A stretch of DNA of 64,000 nucleotides from Cristatella mucedo (taxonomy: Eukaryota; Bryozoa; Phylactolaemata; Cristatellidae). The first letter of the stretch is position 1, and every line of letters begins with the position of its first letter. Of the stretch, positions 12,126 through 24,534 are shown piece after piece. The translations under genes and the position numbers were made by a program. The notes beneath the pieces were generated by a model. The model was not told the origin of the DNA and did no database searches. It saw only the letters and a program-made list of their open reading frames with translations. The DNA lies in assembly GCA_009760855.2 (NCBI GenBank), contig WPIO01000070.1, positions 293,001-357,000 on the forward strand. Reading direction: 5' to 3'.

Positions 12126-13736
12126 GCATCATTATGTATACGCCCAATGGCTACCGGAAGAGGCCCGCTAGGTCTGAGCCTTAAGACAAGTACTTCGTCG
12201 AGGTCGCGCGCTTGTCCGGGTAGGAAACTGCGAGTATGAGCACCGGCTCGCCGCCATCGCCGCCGCCGTGCGTAACAGACCTGTAGAGCTGCCTTGACCA
12301 GCCGACACGTGCAGGGAGCGCGGGCCGGCGCATAAATATTTATACGCCCAATGGCTACCGGAAGTGGCCCGCTAGGCTGAGCCTTGGGCCGGCGCTGGGC
12401 TCTGATTTCGGTGCTTTCGCAACGACTGAGGAACTGCGGCTACTACAAGTAGTACTTCCAACTGGGCAGCCGGACCTAGTCGCGGTCGACGGTGCTTGAC
12501 GAACCCACGACGTCGCAGCCAGTGCCACCGAGCGAGAAGAGCAGCCGAGCGAATGAAGCATCCGGGTAGCGCGCCAGGTACCGAGACGCCGGCCGGCTGC
12601 CGAGCTGGCGTAAAAAGGCTTCGGCCAAGGGTGCGACACTCGACGTCTCGACGCCCGAAGTCTCGCTGCAGGCCTAGCGCTGCAAGCCTAGCGCTGCAAG
12701 CCTAGCGGGACGCAAGCTACTTCGCCCAGCTGGCCAGCGTATTCGTCGCTACGTCGAAAGAATTAAATTAGCGTGCGGTCTAGACGAGGAGCAGGAGCAG
12801 CCGAGTCCGGGCCGGCAGTCCGCCCTCTACCAGGCCACGGTTCCCGCCGGCCGCTCATCCGGTCGTCGAAGCGGTCTAATAATATAGCTCTACTCCTCGC
12901 TCGCTCAAGTTGTCTCGCTCGAGTCGTTGCAGAGCGCCGCCACCTCCACTTGTCTTTCGAAACAAAATTATTTGGCAAGAGCGATGCAGGCCTACGCAAG
13001 GAACTATTTAAGACGAGCAGGCGCCGAGCACGCGCCTACCTGGGGTGGGGACCGCAGTGGCCCTAGCCGGGTTAGCAGTCGGCCCTAACTGGGGGGGTTG
13101 GCAGTCGAGGAGGCACGCCTAACGGGGTGGGGTGGGGGGATAGCAGCACGTGTGGCTCTAACCACCCCCCACGGGCCACGATCTTCCTTCCCTGAGAACC
13201 GATCCTGATTGGCCAGCCGCCCAGCTTGCCAGTGGCACTCCCTGAAACTGTCGCACGATTGACGCCGCAGGAAACAGTGGCAGGATATAGCAGAACAGCC
13301 AACTCAAGAGTTAAGTATGAAAAAGAAGTAGAGGCTAGCTGATCGAGCAGCCTCGTGTATTTATCGGCCGAAGTGCCTGAATGGCTGCCGCCCCGCTCGC
13401 TCGAGGCGGCCGAGTTGGTCCGAAGGATCAAGTTTGGGTGACTTCGATCGTTAGTGTGGGTGGGTGGGTGGGTCCGAGGGGGCGGTACAGCCTGCCTTTC
13501 CCGCTCCCTCGGTACGCCGGCCGTGCAGACGTGACAGCACAAACGCGCCTCCCGGCGTCGAGCGCGGCGACGCACGAGCCAGATGTATTCGAGCGACGAG
13601 CAGCTCCGGTCATCGTTACAGCAAATTAAAAACGTTTAACTCGGAAAGCGAAACTCGGAGCGCCAGTGTTCTACCAGTGAGAATTCGGGAACGAGGCGGT
13701 GGAGCTACCATCGCAATTCGTTAAAAAGTTTACGCA

Positions 13737-13850
13737 CGGGGTCAGACGGTCGCCTTCAACGACCACGGGGTAGTGGGTTCGTGCCTGGCGGCATTTATAA
13801 CTCGCGCCTGGATAGAGTGACTAAGTTCTCTTAGGTCACTACAATCTTGA
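13737..13850 (+). mobile_element. SINE-1-like, diverged
   Basis: GGGTCAGACGGTCGCC (box A-like), TAGTGGGTTCGTGCC (box B-like), tail CTGGATAGAGTGACTAAGTT CTCTTAGGTC. Confidence 0.6.
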
Positions 13851-14796
13851 GACGCCAGTCATACCTCCGAGAATAAAAGTCGCTTTCCTGGTGCGTGCAT
13901 TTCAGCGTACTCGACGAGGCAGACTTCAAGCGCCTCGCTGCTAAGACTAGGCCGCACACGTCAAAAGTGCTGCACTGGCTAAATGGACGGCGACCGTTCC
14001 GCGGATATTCGCGAGTCGTTACGTCGGAAAGAGCTAGCGGACGCCGCGAAAACTGCGTTGCGGAGCCAGCGGTGCTAGCGCAAGAGGGCTATAGGGGATA
14101 CTGCACTTCGCTTGCGTTTCTAGCCTCGACCGAAATCGCGTCGGGCCGCCCGCTCGAACGCCGGAGCCCTGAAACCTCGGGCAGCGGCTGCAGCGACCTC
14201 GTCTCGGTAGCCTCGGCCGTCGCTCTTCTGCCTCCTCAGCCGCATAGGCTCCGCTGCTGCTTCCGCCCACGCTGGCGCACGAAACGCGAGCTGCGAGCGA
14301 GGGAGACGGCTGCCCAGCAGCCAACTGGCGAGCGGCGGCCGGCGGCGCTAGGTGACACGGGGAGTCTCGGCTGCCAGCATTCCTGCGAGGCGGCGCCGGG
14401 CGAGGCGGCGGCGGCGGGTCGCAGCTCCTACTTTTAGCGTCCGCTCGGGAGCCTCGGCCGCGACAGCGACAACTGTGCGTCCACTAGGCGTCCCGTGTCC
14501 AAGCGGCGGCGGCAGCCGGCGAGGCGGGGCGGGACGCGTCTGGCGACCGCTGGCGGCGACGGCTGCTCGGGACGATGCCGCTCGAAGCGAGCAGCAGCAG
14601 CAGCGTAGTTTTTGGCTTGGCCAGCGTTCCCAGTTTTTGGATTGGCGAACGCTCAGCTGGCGCGGCCCGCCGCCGCCGCCGCCGCCGCTGCGCCGGCGCG
14701 GTCGAATCGCCGATGCCGCGTCGGCTGGCGGCCAGGCTGGGCGACCATCTGCAAGCCGAACTCGAGTCGAGGCTCCAGTAGGCCAGGGCCCAAACG

Positions 14797-14938
14797 CCGC
14801 CGAGCTGGTTTGATCCAGCGGTTAAGCTGCTCGCCCCGACCAGGATCTGGCTGAGGTCTCGGGGCTCGAGCCCGGAGGCATAAGCGGAGCGCCTGAATGG
14901 AGATTAAGTTCTCTTGGGGCGCTATACAAATGAATTAG
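14797..14938 (+). mobile_element. SINE-1
   Basis: Nearly full length: GAGCTGGTTTGATCCAGCGG, CTGCTCGCCCCGACC, GGTCTCGGGGCTCGAGCCC, AGATTAAGTTCTCTTGGGGC GCTATACAAATGAATT. Confidence 0.85.
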
Positions 14939-15027
14939 AAACAGACGACAACCGCCAACGACCTCTGCCTCCTCCCCCTGCCAATCCCTCCGCATTGCGA
15001 CGCCGAACCCGGCGCGGCTGATGCACG

Positions 15028-15106
15028 TAAAGCGCCTAGAAAGAGATTAAGTTCTCTGAGAGCGCTTTATCAAGTGCACTATTATTATTATTATTATTAT
15101 TATTAT
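15028..15106 (+). mobile_element. LINE-A tail, very short
   Basis: GTAAAGCGCCTAGAAAGAG, the conserved hairpin, AGCGCTTTATCAAGTGCAC and a long ATT run. It lies 90 bases after a SINE-1 copy inside CpG-rich DNA. Confidence 0.8.
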
Positions 15107-16029
15107 GCAAGCGACGGCCTGAATCTCCAGAGCCGCGCGAGGCTCCCCCAGCCGCTGCCGACCTCTCGTCGCCTGCTGGTGGCCGGCCCGAAGCAAAGCT
15201 TCGCGAAGCCGCCTCCGCGAAGCCGCCTGTCGCGAGCCGCAGACGGAGCCGGAAGCGCCGCGAGCCCGCCGGTCGCACGCGGCCGAGCGGCCGCCGCACG
15301 CGGGCGGCGCGTCGCGTAGCTAGGAGCCGCCAGAGAGCGCGGCGGCGGCTTCGGGCGGCCCGAGGCGGCCGAGCCGCGTGCGCGCGGCGGCGACGCGGCG
15401 TTCCGCCGCCGAGGTCAGTCAGTGCGCCCGCAGCGGCGCAGATTAGCAGGCGAAGGAGAGCTAGGGCGAGATTATGGCCGCAGCCGCAGCGCAATGGAGC
15501 CAGCCGGGCTCGCCGCCGCCGCCGCCACCGCGCATAGCCGCTCCCCCGCTCGGCGGCCGCCGGCGTCGCGGCGGCCGCACGCGCGCTCGCGTCGCCCACG
15601 CGCCACGGCGTCGGCGGCTTGACTGAGCTACGCTACATCCGGGGCCGCGGAGCCGCGGAGACTCGCAACGTCCTGCGGCGGCGGCGGCGGCCAAGTGGTG
15701 GCAACTCTCTGAACCGCCGACGGAGCTCCGCTCTGCCAGACGTCTTGCCTAAATGGCGACTAAATTAAAGATGACGTTGCGGCCATGCCAGCCGCCGCGA
15801 AGCCATTCGTCTCAATCAGCGGAGGTGCGAAGCGACGACGGAGGCGTCGGAGGCCAGAAGCGAACGGCGCTGCGGCCGCCTCGGCCTGGAGCGAACGGCC
15901 CGGCCGAGGGGCTCACCCACGCAGCGATGATAACGCAGCCGAGCATTCGTGCGGCGGCAGCGGCGGCGGCGGCATCGCCGAGTAGATTTCCTTCGCTCGA
16001 AGGTCGTCTTCCCGCTTCTTGTTGCTTAA

Positions 16030-16607
16030 TAAGACGCTCGCAGCCGGTGCAAAATAATTACGCACCCGCGCACCCGGGGCTCGTCTGTAGAGAGCGGCGA
16101 AGCGGCCGCAGTACACCGCTTCTCCCTGACCAGCACTGGCTCCCCGTCGGGCAGCGTACCAACGTCGTGATGCTGTCGCTCACACTGAGGGCCCTTGGTG
16201 CTCCTGCTTCAACCTTGACCTATCGAAAATACTTCCTTCTCACGCTTCCCAGAACGACCGAGTCGTTTGCCTGTGTGCCTATAACCCGGACCCCTCTCGA
16301 ATCCGTCGCAGACCGTGCTTTCAGTTCGTATGCGACCAAAGCCTGGATCTCACCGGCGACCAGCATCGCGATACGCCCTGACTAGACGATATTTAAATAG
16401 AAGCTAAAATCGCACCTGTCAGCATTGGCATGTGCAGCATTGGCTCAGTCCGCGTGAATTGCCCTTTGGTTTTCGCACTTACGCGACCTGAAATCTCGCC
16501 GCACGCGTTACACTAATCAATTGACACGCTTCCTTTTCAGCTTATTTAAAATGCCTAGCGACGTAGGTTCGGTTCTCTGCGGGCGCTATGCGAACGCTTT
16601 ATTATTA
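16030..16607 (+). pseudogene. LINE-A-like ORF2 remnant, CpG-rich
   Basis: The frame reads RSQPVQNNYAPAHPGLVCRE, then LLPDQHWLPVGQRTNVVMLS and FSSYATKAWISPATS, matching RLQLVQNSAARLVCRE, LLADLHWLPV and FSSYAPTAWNSLPT. A tail with GCCTAGCGACGTAGGTTCGG and TTATTATTA ends it. Base use is far more CpG-rich than in the other copies, so it is either an older divergent subfamily or has been altered by its GC-rich surroundings. Confidence 0.72.
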
Positions 16608-16778
16608 CCATTGCAACTGTCGCGAAGCGTGCGCCAGGGAGGAATGCATCGGTGAGCTCGCGCTACACACGCTCGTCACGCCCCACGCTCGCCACGCCCC
16701 CATCCACCGTGCCAAGCCACCCCTGCCCGCCATGAAAACGCAGCGGCCCACTGCGAGCCCGGACGAGGCTGCGAATGT

Positions 16779-17270
<492 letters not shown>

Positions 17271-17605
17271 CCGGAAAGCCACGTCATCAGGTCTTCCGGC
17301 TACCAGTGGGCACCGACCAGCTGCTAGAGAAAATCTTGGCCTTGCGGTAGCGATTTCGCAACATCTCCCACCCGCTAGCGCATTTCTCACGCCGCCACCC
17401 TCACGGCCACACTCAAACCAATCAACAAAGTGGAAGAGGCGCCGTCTCGCCTCGTCGACCGCCAAGAGCGAAGACGCGCGACTAAGACGAGCGTGCGACT
17501 ACGACGAGCGCTTCAAGGCGAAACGAGTCCAGCTGCAGTCGCTCGAAATGGCCGCCGCTCGGAACGAGGAGCGCAGGCGCTTCCGGCCGCGCGAATGGCG
17601 GTCGC

Positions 17606-17628
17606 GGGGGGGGGGGGGGGGGGGGGGA
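17606..17628. repeat. G homopolymer (about 22 G)
   Basis: An unbroken G run followed by GAGG in CpG-rich DNA; capable of G-quadruplex formation and prone to sequencing error. Confidence 0.85.
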
Positions 17629-17976
17629 GGCACAGTCCGCGACCGACGAAGCAGAAGCTCGCTCAGCAGGCCGGCGCCCGCACAGCCTCTCGTCGGCGCG
17701 GGCGGGAGCCGGCTCTCGGGCGGTCTTGGGGAGCAGGGCGGCAGCAGGCGGCGGCCCACGACGCTCGAGCGTGCCAAGGCGACGCCCAAGGCCGCTCCAT
17801 TAATATGCAAGGTCGCTGAAATGACATCGCGGCCGACGAGGGCGGGGCGGAAAGGGGGCCACAGAGCCGCCTACTATGTCTACAGAGCCTCCAGACGGGC
17901 GACGGCGGCTCCGCCGTTCGGAGAGGGCGCCTCCTCGAATGCTCCGGCCGAGGAGGAGACCGCAAGAGCGCGGAGG

Positions 17977-18266
17977 CGAGGGCCGCTACGAAAACGAGGG
18001 CCGCTACGAAAACGAGGGCCGCTACGAAAACGAGGGCCGCTACGAAAACGAGGGCCGTTACGAAAACGAGGGCCGCTACGAAAACGAGGGCCGCTACGAA
18101 AACGAGGGCCGCTACGAAAACGAGGGCCGCTACGAAAACGAGGGCCGCTACGAAAACGAGGGCCGCTACGAAAACGAGGGCCGCTACGAAAACGAGGGCC
18201 GATACGAAAACGAGGGCCACTACGAAAACGAGGGCCGCTACGAAAACGAGGGCCGCTACGAAAACA
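17977..18266. repeat. 18-bp minisatellite, 16 units, open in several frames
   Basis: Units of CGAGGGCCGCTACGAAAA with only four visible single-base variants. As 18 is a multiple of three, no stop arises in several frames, giving RGPLRK and GRYENE repeats on plus and FVAALV or RSGPRF repeats on minus. I treat it as a minisatellite, not a protein. Confidence 0.9.
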
Positions 18267-18749
18267 GAAAGGCGCTAAGTGGCCAAAGTCTGCGACCGAC
18301 CAGAGGGGTGCAGTGAAGAATGTTCCGCACGCAGAGTGCAGACCAGGGGAGAGAGGCGGGGAACGGCTCAACCAAACGACGAGGCGCCAGCCGACTGGAA
18401 GTTAACGCTGAGGAAGCTGGCCGCAGCTGCGACGGTCGTTGCCATAGCGCTTCGTGGTCGAGCTGACAGACGACGGCGGGGTCTGATGAGCTAGCGACCA
18501 GAAGTACGTCGCTGGCGACGGGGTTCGTAGCGACGCAACGGTACCGCACTTAAAAGACGCCAGCCGCAGCCGCCATCTGACCGCGATGACTAACGTTCGC
18601 CTACAGCCCTGCGGCTGGCCGCGCCCCCAATTCGACCTTGAGTGTCCTTTAGTGTGACTTATGCCCACTCGCTCAATTACCGGTCGCCAGCAGCAATATC
18701 CGGCTTCAAACGAATAGCCGGGCCGCGGCCTATTAAAATAATAGCGATG

Positions 18750-18800
18750 CATCTTTATTGTGCCATAAGAGAACTAAATCTCTTTCAAGGAGCTTGAAAT
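18750..18800 (-). mobile_element. LINE-A/SINE tail
   Basis: GTGCCATAAGAGAACTAAAT followed by CTCTTTCAAGGAGCTTGAAA, the shared tail in reverse complement. Confidence 0.6.
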
Positions 18801-19151
18801 ACTCAGCCAGGGAAATATGTCAATGTGGCCTAGCGTCGTGAAGGCGACGGAGGCAAGGCGTAAGCTGACCAAGTCGTCTCCATCTCGTAGCAACCTTTCA
18901 GTTTCTCTATTTGGACGTTGCGTTTCGACGTCGTTTCCCATCGCAAGTAGCCAGTCGGAGTTTGACGGTGCGGAATTGCTCAGGCAAAGCTCGAGTTTTT
19001 CAAACGCACGCGGCCATAGTCTCATGCTGAACTAGCACGGAGTTCCTGCGGCGATTCTCCACAATTGGCCGCTTCCTGCGTTTCGCTCCGATCCAATTAT
19101 TTAAGACGTCGCAGACCTACTCTACTCGGCGTAGAGGCGGGCGGGGCGAGG

Positions 19152-19235
19152 AATAATAATAATAATAAGAAAAAGAAATATGCACAGCACCCTAAAGAAC
19201 TTAATCTCTTTCTAGGCACTTCAAATATGCTGTAA
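19152..19235 (-). mobile_element. LINE-A tail
   Basis: AAT run, CAGCACCCTAAAGAACTTAA and TCTTTCTAGGCACTTCAAAT. Confidence 0.75.
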
Positions 19236-19497
19236 AGGATGGAGTGACGTGTCTCGTACCTTTAGAAAGTCTCGTGGCTTTAGATAGCTACCAGTAGGTG
19301 CGTAACCGAAACTATGAAACCGAAACACACGGCCACCGCACAGCGATCGGACTGCAATGGGAAAGGACGGCAATTGTGTGGCGAGAGACAACGAAAGACA
19401 GAGATAAAGGAAGGCTATTATCCTCATTATTATAAGGTGCCGCCGAATCACATTCCTTTGCATGCAGCAGGACTGCAGACGCTGTAGCTCAGGCCGG

Positions 19498-19582
19498 ATA
19501 ATAATAATAATGCACTTGATATAGCGCCCTCGGAGAACTCAAATCAATCTCTTTCTAGGCGCTTCACATTTGCTGGATTAAC
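19498..19582 (-). mobile_element. LINE-A tail
   Basis: AAT run, CACTTGATATAGCGCCCTCG and CTCTTTCTAGGCGCTTCACA; the hairpin segment has a four-base duplication (AATCAATC). Confidence 0.8.
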
Positions 19583-20856
19583 AAACGGTCCTTATTTATC
19601 TGCATACCTTACAACATGGTGTCTCCCTCAACCGTCGAAGCGGGAGGGGGCCGCTGGAGAAGCGGGGGGGGGGGGGGAACTCGGGCAAAGTGGGGGAGCG
19701 CTTGCAAATGGGGGAGTTGCTCTCACGCGAGAAGTGGGGGCGTCGCCTAAGACCGCACATCCGGTCTGCGAAGCCGTCTTTCGAATTCGGTGCTGGCTCT
19801 CAAGCCCTCGCACCGGCGCTGAGATTATCACCCGACCGACTTTTTGTGATCTGCTAAAAGCAGGGAAACAGCTGCTGCTAACGTCAGGCGAAACTCGTCT
19901 TCGCCGGGGCGCTCGTCTCTACATGCAAAGTAGCATTAAATAGGCGCCAGCTGCTGACGCGCGATTGGACGATACGGGGAGAAACGAAGGCCGGCGTCAG
20001 CAACGGAAGTAGGAGGGGAGAGCCTCGGGAGAGATTGCTTCGACATCCGGCTCCTGCCATGACTGCTTGCGAGCACCACACTTCGACGGCCTGATTGAGA
20101 CGCAGCAGTATTCCTCCGCCAGCTTTACGGTCGACACGTACAGCTACAGGCGCATACGGAATGAGACGCGAAAAAATGAGAGAAAAAAAGATGTGAATCC
20201 TGCCGCCTCCCGAAAGCGCTGCGATTTTGAACATTAGATGCCACGCTCGAGTCACAAATTCGCAGGATTCCAATACGAAGGCACCGACCGTTTTAATTGA
20301 TGTGGCAACTCTTTTACTCTAAATCCAATTCGGGCCGACACACTCGGTCAGCTAGTAATTGCGGCAAGTAAGGGCAGGTCACATTAACCGCGGCTGGCTC
20401 AGCATGGTAAGCTAGAAGTCTCGTTTGTTTCGCGTGCACACGTGCTTGCCGAGCGAGTCCTTACAAAAACGTGGTTCTCTGTGCGGCGGCCACGGAGCCT
20501 TCGTAGTAACTCTGCCGTTTGGACGCTTGGCCTCGAGGGAGAGATTGGCCAAGCGCCAAAATTGCTCGCAGACGCACACACGCCGGCCGACATGCTGACG
20601 CGCTCTGATTCGCGCGACGGCTGACATCGGCAGCTGATCTGCATGCCGCTGACACGGGCGGGCGGGTGGAGCTCTCAATGCTGACTCACGAAAAAGAGGT
20701 CCAACGACCAACGCTAGGTCAGAAAAAAAATTAGTAACCGCGGCGTCCATCTTTCACAAATTGTATACGGATCCTGGGAGCACACAGGCAGCAATTACGA
20801 AGAAAGAAAGAGCGACGCCTCCTTCCGCCATTTAAATTGACCGTGTGGCATCAACA

Positions 20857-21021
20857 GCCGTGATGGCACACAAGGTAAGGCGGTTGCTTTCACGACCTCG
20901 GTCCCGAGGTCGTGGGTTCGATTCCTGCAGTGGGCGATTCTATATCGCCACTGCAAGCGGTGGTGATAGTCGTAAAGGCTCTTCTGTCACTATACAAAAA
21001 GAGGCTGTTTAATCAGCTAGG
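20857..21021 (+). mobile_element. SINE-2, tRNA-like SINE with internal perfect hairpin
   Basis: GCCGTGATGGCACACAAGGT AAGGCGGTTGC (box A-like) is followed by CACGACCTCGGTCCCGAGGT CGTG, an 11-bp perfect stem with a two-base loop, then GGGTTCGATTCCTGC (box B). The body has CGCCACTGCAAGCGGTGG, and the end is CTATACAAAAAGAGGCTGTT TAATCAGCTAGG. Ten copies occur in the window on both strands. The 3' end differs from SINE-1, so a different LINE partner is likely. Confidence 0.82.
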
Positions 21022-21369
21022 AATTATTATAATTAATAATTCGCCTTTTGAATATGAGGGCTGCAAGAGAGGCTATCCGCATAACTTACGAGAAGAGAAC
21101 TGACTGGCTATCGAATCTTGATATCATTGGCCCTTCAGATTGCTTTTTTTGTATAGGGAATTTTTGTGTAGACTGAATACTTTGCGGATAGGAGTATAAC
21201 TGCTTTGCCATTATGCAATGACTATAAATTCTCAGCAGCAGCTTCGACGTCTCCCTTGGCATTCCACATTTTCGATAACCGGCGGCTTCTGCATCTTAGC
21301 ACGGCTTCCGAAAAGTTTCTGGCAACTTCAAGTCTAGCAGTTATAATGACAGTACTTCTAGGCAAATGA

Positions 21370-21905
21370 ACAATGCTGGAGAAGAAGCACGTCAATGGGT
21401 TAGTGATAACATACACAGTATAGTGCCACCACCCCTAAGCACAAAAAGGACGATTCGCATGGACTGAGCAAATGCTTCGAGGAACCAGAACCGTAAGAGG
21501 AGGGTGTGTACCTTCTTTTCAAACGGCGCCATAGCAGTAAATTGTGTGGCGTCAGTCGAGGGGTTAGTTTTGGGCTTTAGGAGCACACGAACTAAAGGCA
21601 CGGCCTACGAACGATTTAAGGGTGGTTTGAGGCAGAGCTAACAGATTTGAGTCAGAACAGTGGTACGACGAGAAGCAAGCATGATTGGGATATAGTTCCG
21701 ATAGTCAGGCCGAAGCTAAAGAATGAAGGGACTTCAAGGTCAATGACTGAACCTTGAAGATGCAGCGCTGCTTGAAAGAAAGTCGGTGCAGGCCAGTGAG
21801 AAGTGGTGTGATGAGGCAATTGTGGTGTCCACAACACAAAAGCCTACTAGCAGTTTTGTAACAACTATAAGGATCCTATCGAAGAGGCCGGTAGTCTTGC
21901 GAGAG
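21370..21905 (-). pseudogene. LINE-A relative, old, minus strand
   Basis: Scattered matches in reverse complement: GAATGAAGGGACTTCAAGG, CCTTGAAGATGCAGCGCTGC and AGCCTACTAGCAGTTTTG correspond to FKVLSLTFRS, LADLHWLPV and QNSAARL segments. It is heavily decayed. Confidence 0.65.
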
Positions 21906-23795
21906 TGTAGGATTTAAGTAGTCAGGTAAGAATGTAATGTCCAGACGAGATGGACTTGGTGATCAGTAGAATGAAAATCTGCCATGAGATCTAGCAGAAC
22001 TAGCTGAGAGAGACTGTCCAAGTCAGCAGATTCTAAGAGGTTCGTTACACATTCTCAACAGTGCCGACTCCTTGGAGTGATTATCTCTTAAATCTGACTG
22101 GAACTTGCTGGCCAGGTTTAAAACTTTGATATAGAAGCGTTTAGCTGATCTACCACTACTCGTTCCAGTGACTTTGATAGGAACGTCGGTACAGCGGGGA
22201 GGGCTGGGCATCAAGTTGCTGACGTTCTTTCGATCCCGTGTTGACTTCTTAACGTGTGGCCTAGCAGAGGTCTTTTTGAAGAATTCCTGGTCAAGAACTG
22301 AGGCTGTTTTGTCATGCTAGTCATGCAGGGCAGCAGCAAATCTATGCACCTCGAAAGGAGGACGGCAGTTATGCAGCGTGTAATTACTCAGCAGCCATCT
22401 TGATAAAGCATCCGGTACAAGACGATTTCACGATTTCGTAGTGCAGCGATATTTAGTAGCAAGAATAGCAAATGGTGGATCATCACTGCTGATCCTGCTT
22501 GTGGATTCAATGAAGGGAGTCTATCGACGATCGATGATCATCGATCGGACAGAGATATATCAAATTGCTGACTCGCCGGCTCTGCACAACGGCAGCAACA
22601 GCAACGCTTAAGCAGGAGCTGCTTATAGTAACAATAATACATTTGATATAGTGCCATCAGAGAACTCAATCTCTTTCTAGGCACTTGGAATGATGCTTTG
22701 AGCCTGGTAGCTATGGACGAGCTGCGGTCCTCCTTTCAGTCATCGTTTTGCCAGTCACGGCTTCCCCTAAGCGAACACCAGCAGCCAGCGCCAGGCACCT
22801 CGGCTTTCGAGATTCTGCTCACCCACGAGAAGCTCAGTCATGGTCACGGTCAAGGTGGCAGCCTACTTAAAAAATATGGGAGCTGCAGCTGGAATTCAGA
22901 ATTACCTCATTTGGCGACCTGTGCTGGCTGCTGCACCTGCTAAATGGGTCAGATCCCATCTCCAGCAAGTCGGAATAGAAAAAAAAGGGGGGAGGGGCTG
23001 GCAAGCGAAATGAAGCAGCAGCTGTCAGACTTGATGTTGGATTTCACTCAGATTTCTCTCAGATTGCTATCACCTGTATGTACAGCAGTGAATTCCCTCG
23101 ATGCGAAGCTCGAAGTAGCACAAAACCCGCTGCTTTAACGGACGTGTGCTGCTTTAACGGACGTGTGCTGCAGGTTTCACGGCATCATGACCCATCGGGT
23201 TACTGAAAGGAAGGTCTGGCATATATCAGAGAACGTGTTCAGGTCTGAACCTGGTGTAGGAAGGCAGGACCGAACCTTGATCTTGAGCCAATCGGAACAG
23301 TATATTGCAGCAAAGGGGCTCACCTCCTGGCTTCATGATCAATGGGCGGGAGGTAAGAAAACCGAGGTAAGAGACTGGAGTGTAGCATGATGAGGGACTT
23401 AAAGCCTTGCCAGCTGATGCATTCTTACTCGGAGGCTGCACAACAACTCGCTGCAAGAGACGAAGTAACAATACTTAATGAAAAGTAATCCTGCTTCGGC
23501 AAGTATGCGAAAACACACAATAATCATGCTAAGACAAGTATGCAAAAGAACATATAAGAGTAACTGCCGCTGGTTAGTAAGGCCCTAAACTGTTAGCAAC
23601 ACTCAATCAATCGCGAACGGGCAAATACAGCAAATACTGGAAAAAAGAAGAATCCACTTAGGGGCACTATATATACAAAAGCATTTCACTGCTGCCCTTG
23701 TACACAGTTTCAAGTTTTACAACCATTTACATGGACGTATAAAAAAGGTCACATGTAAGTTTGATATCAGTTTAGTGAGTTGTGTTTATAAATTC
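21906..23795. other. Intergenic DNA; nothing recognised except one LINE-A tail
   Basis: A direct duplication of about 22 bases starting at GCTGCTTTAACGGACGTGTG lies at 23129-23170. No coding signal. Confidence 0.5.
22629..22692 (-). mobile_element. LINE-A tail
   Basis: Short tail only: AATAATACATTTGATATAGT, AGAGAACTCAATCTCTTTCT. Confidence 0.75.
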
Positions 23796-24534
23796 TCAGA
23801 CAGTTGGAAGGCCTCATTCACATTCAAAATCCCTCCAGCACATTGAATTCTCTCAACTCCCTTGCTGCATGTAGTGACGACATCCGCACATGCATGGCAG
23901 CAAACTTTCCTACAGTGAATAATGATAAAACCAACTTACTAGTAATTATGGAAAACCCAAGATGTGATTCAGAAATTAGAAAACCTAACGCTCAAAATCG
24001 TCTCTATCAGCATATCCCCAGCTGAATCTGCACGAAATCTAGATGTCCTGTTCCAAAGTGACCTTTTATTGGACGTCACGTCAGCTCCACAGTCAAGTCT
24101 GCCAACTTTCAGCTACATAACATTGCTAAAATGTGGGCTTGCTTAGACAGGGATACCACATCTAAATTTGGTCCATGCATTTGCAACATCCCGCCTTAAC
24201 TTCGGTAAGTCACTGCTTACTGGTTTACTGGCCTGTGCAATCAGGTGTTTACAGCTAGTGCAAAACTCTACAGATAGGCTTGTCTGTCGCCACATCACAC
24301 CACTTCTCGCTGACCTACAATGGCTCCCAGTCAAGCAGCGCACCGACTTCAAGGTTTTTTCATTCACTTTCAGGTCCCGTCATTTTTTGCTTCAGCCTAG
24401 CTATCAGATTTACTCCCCCACCAGACTAAGCATCAGAACACCTGCTTTTCGGAATCTAACTGCTCACACATACCTCGTACAAATATCAAATCCTTTATAG
24501 ACCATGCCTTAAGTTCGTATGCTCCCAAAGCCTG
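23796..24534 (+). pseudogene. LINE-A ORF2 fragment, decayed, tandem to the next copy
   Basis: Same segment of ORF2 as the following copy but older. DIRTCMAANFPTVNNDKTNL, then SARNLDVLFQSDLLLD, LVHAFATSRLNFGKSLLTGL, HITPLLADLQWLPVKQRTDF, with internal stops and frameshifts. It breaks off at CTCCCAAAGCCTGG (APKAW) and continues at once into the middle of the second copy at the microhomology AACT. This suggests unequal recombination between tandem copies or insertion of one into the other. Confidence 0.85.

Larger units (their letters stand above)
12200..16025. other. CpG-rich domain, left part; no gene recognised
   Basis: Very GC- and CpG-rich by eye, with CGG/GCC runs and frames open by composition alone. 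Small features: a 14-bp triplication (GCCTAGCGCTGCAA) at 12671-12705 and the repeat copies listed separately. It may contain a CpG-island promoter or 5' untranslated exons, but I found no coding homology on either strand. Confidence 0.55.
18267..20700. other. GC-rich domain, right part; no gene recognised
   Basis: Mostly unique, moderately CpG-rich sequence with LINE-A tails at 18750, 19152 and 19498 and a G run at 19658-19677. I see no conserved coding block. Confidence 0.5.

Noticed and set aside
13895-14813. 153-180-codon frames in CpG-rich DNA
   Set aside because: Compositional; low-complexity alanine, arginine and serine content and no recognisable motif.
20857-20945. tRNA gene
   Set aside because: Box A- and B-like sequences are present, but no acceptor stem closes and the unit recurs with a SINE body and tail.
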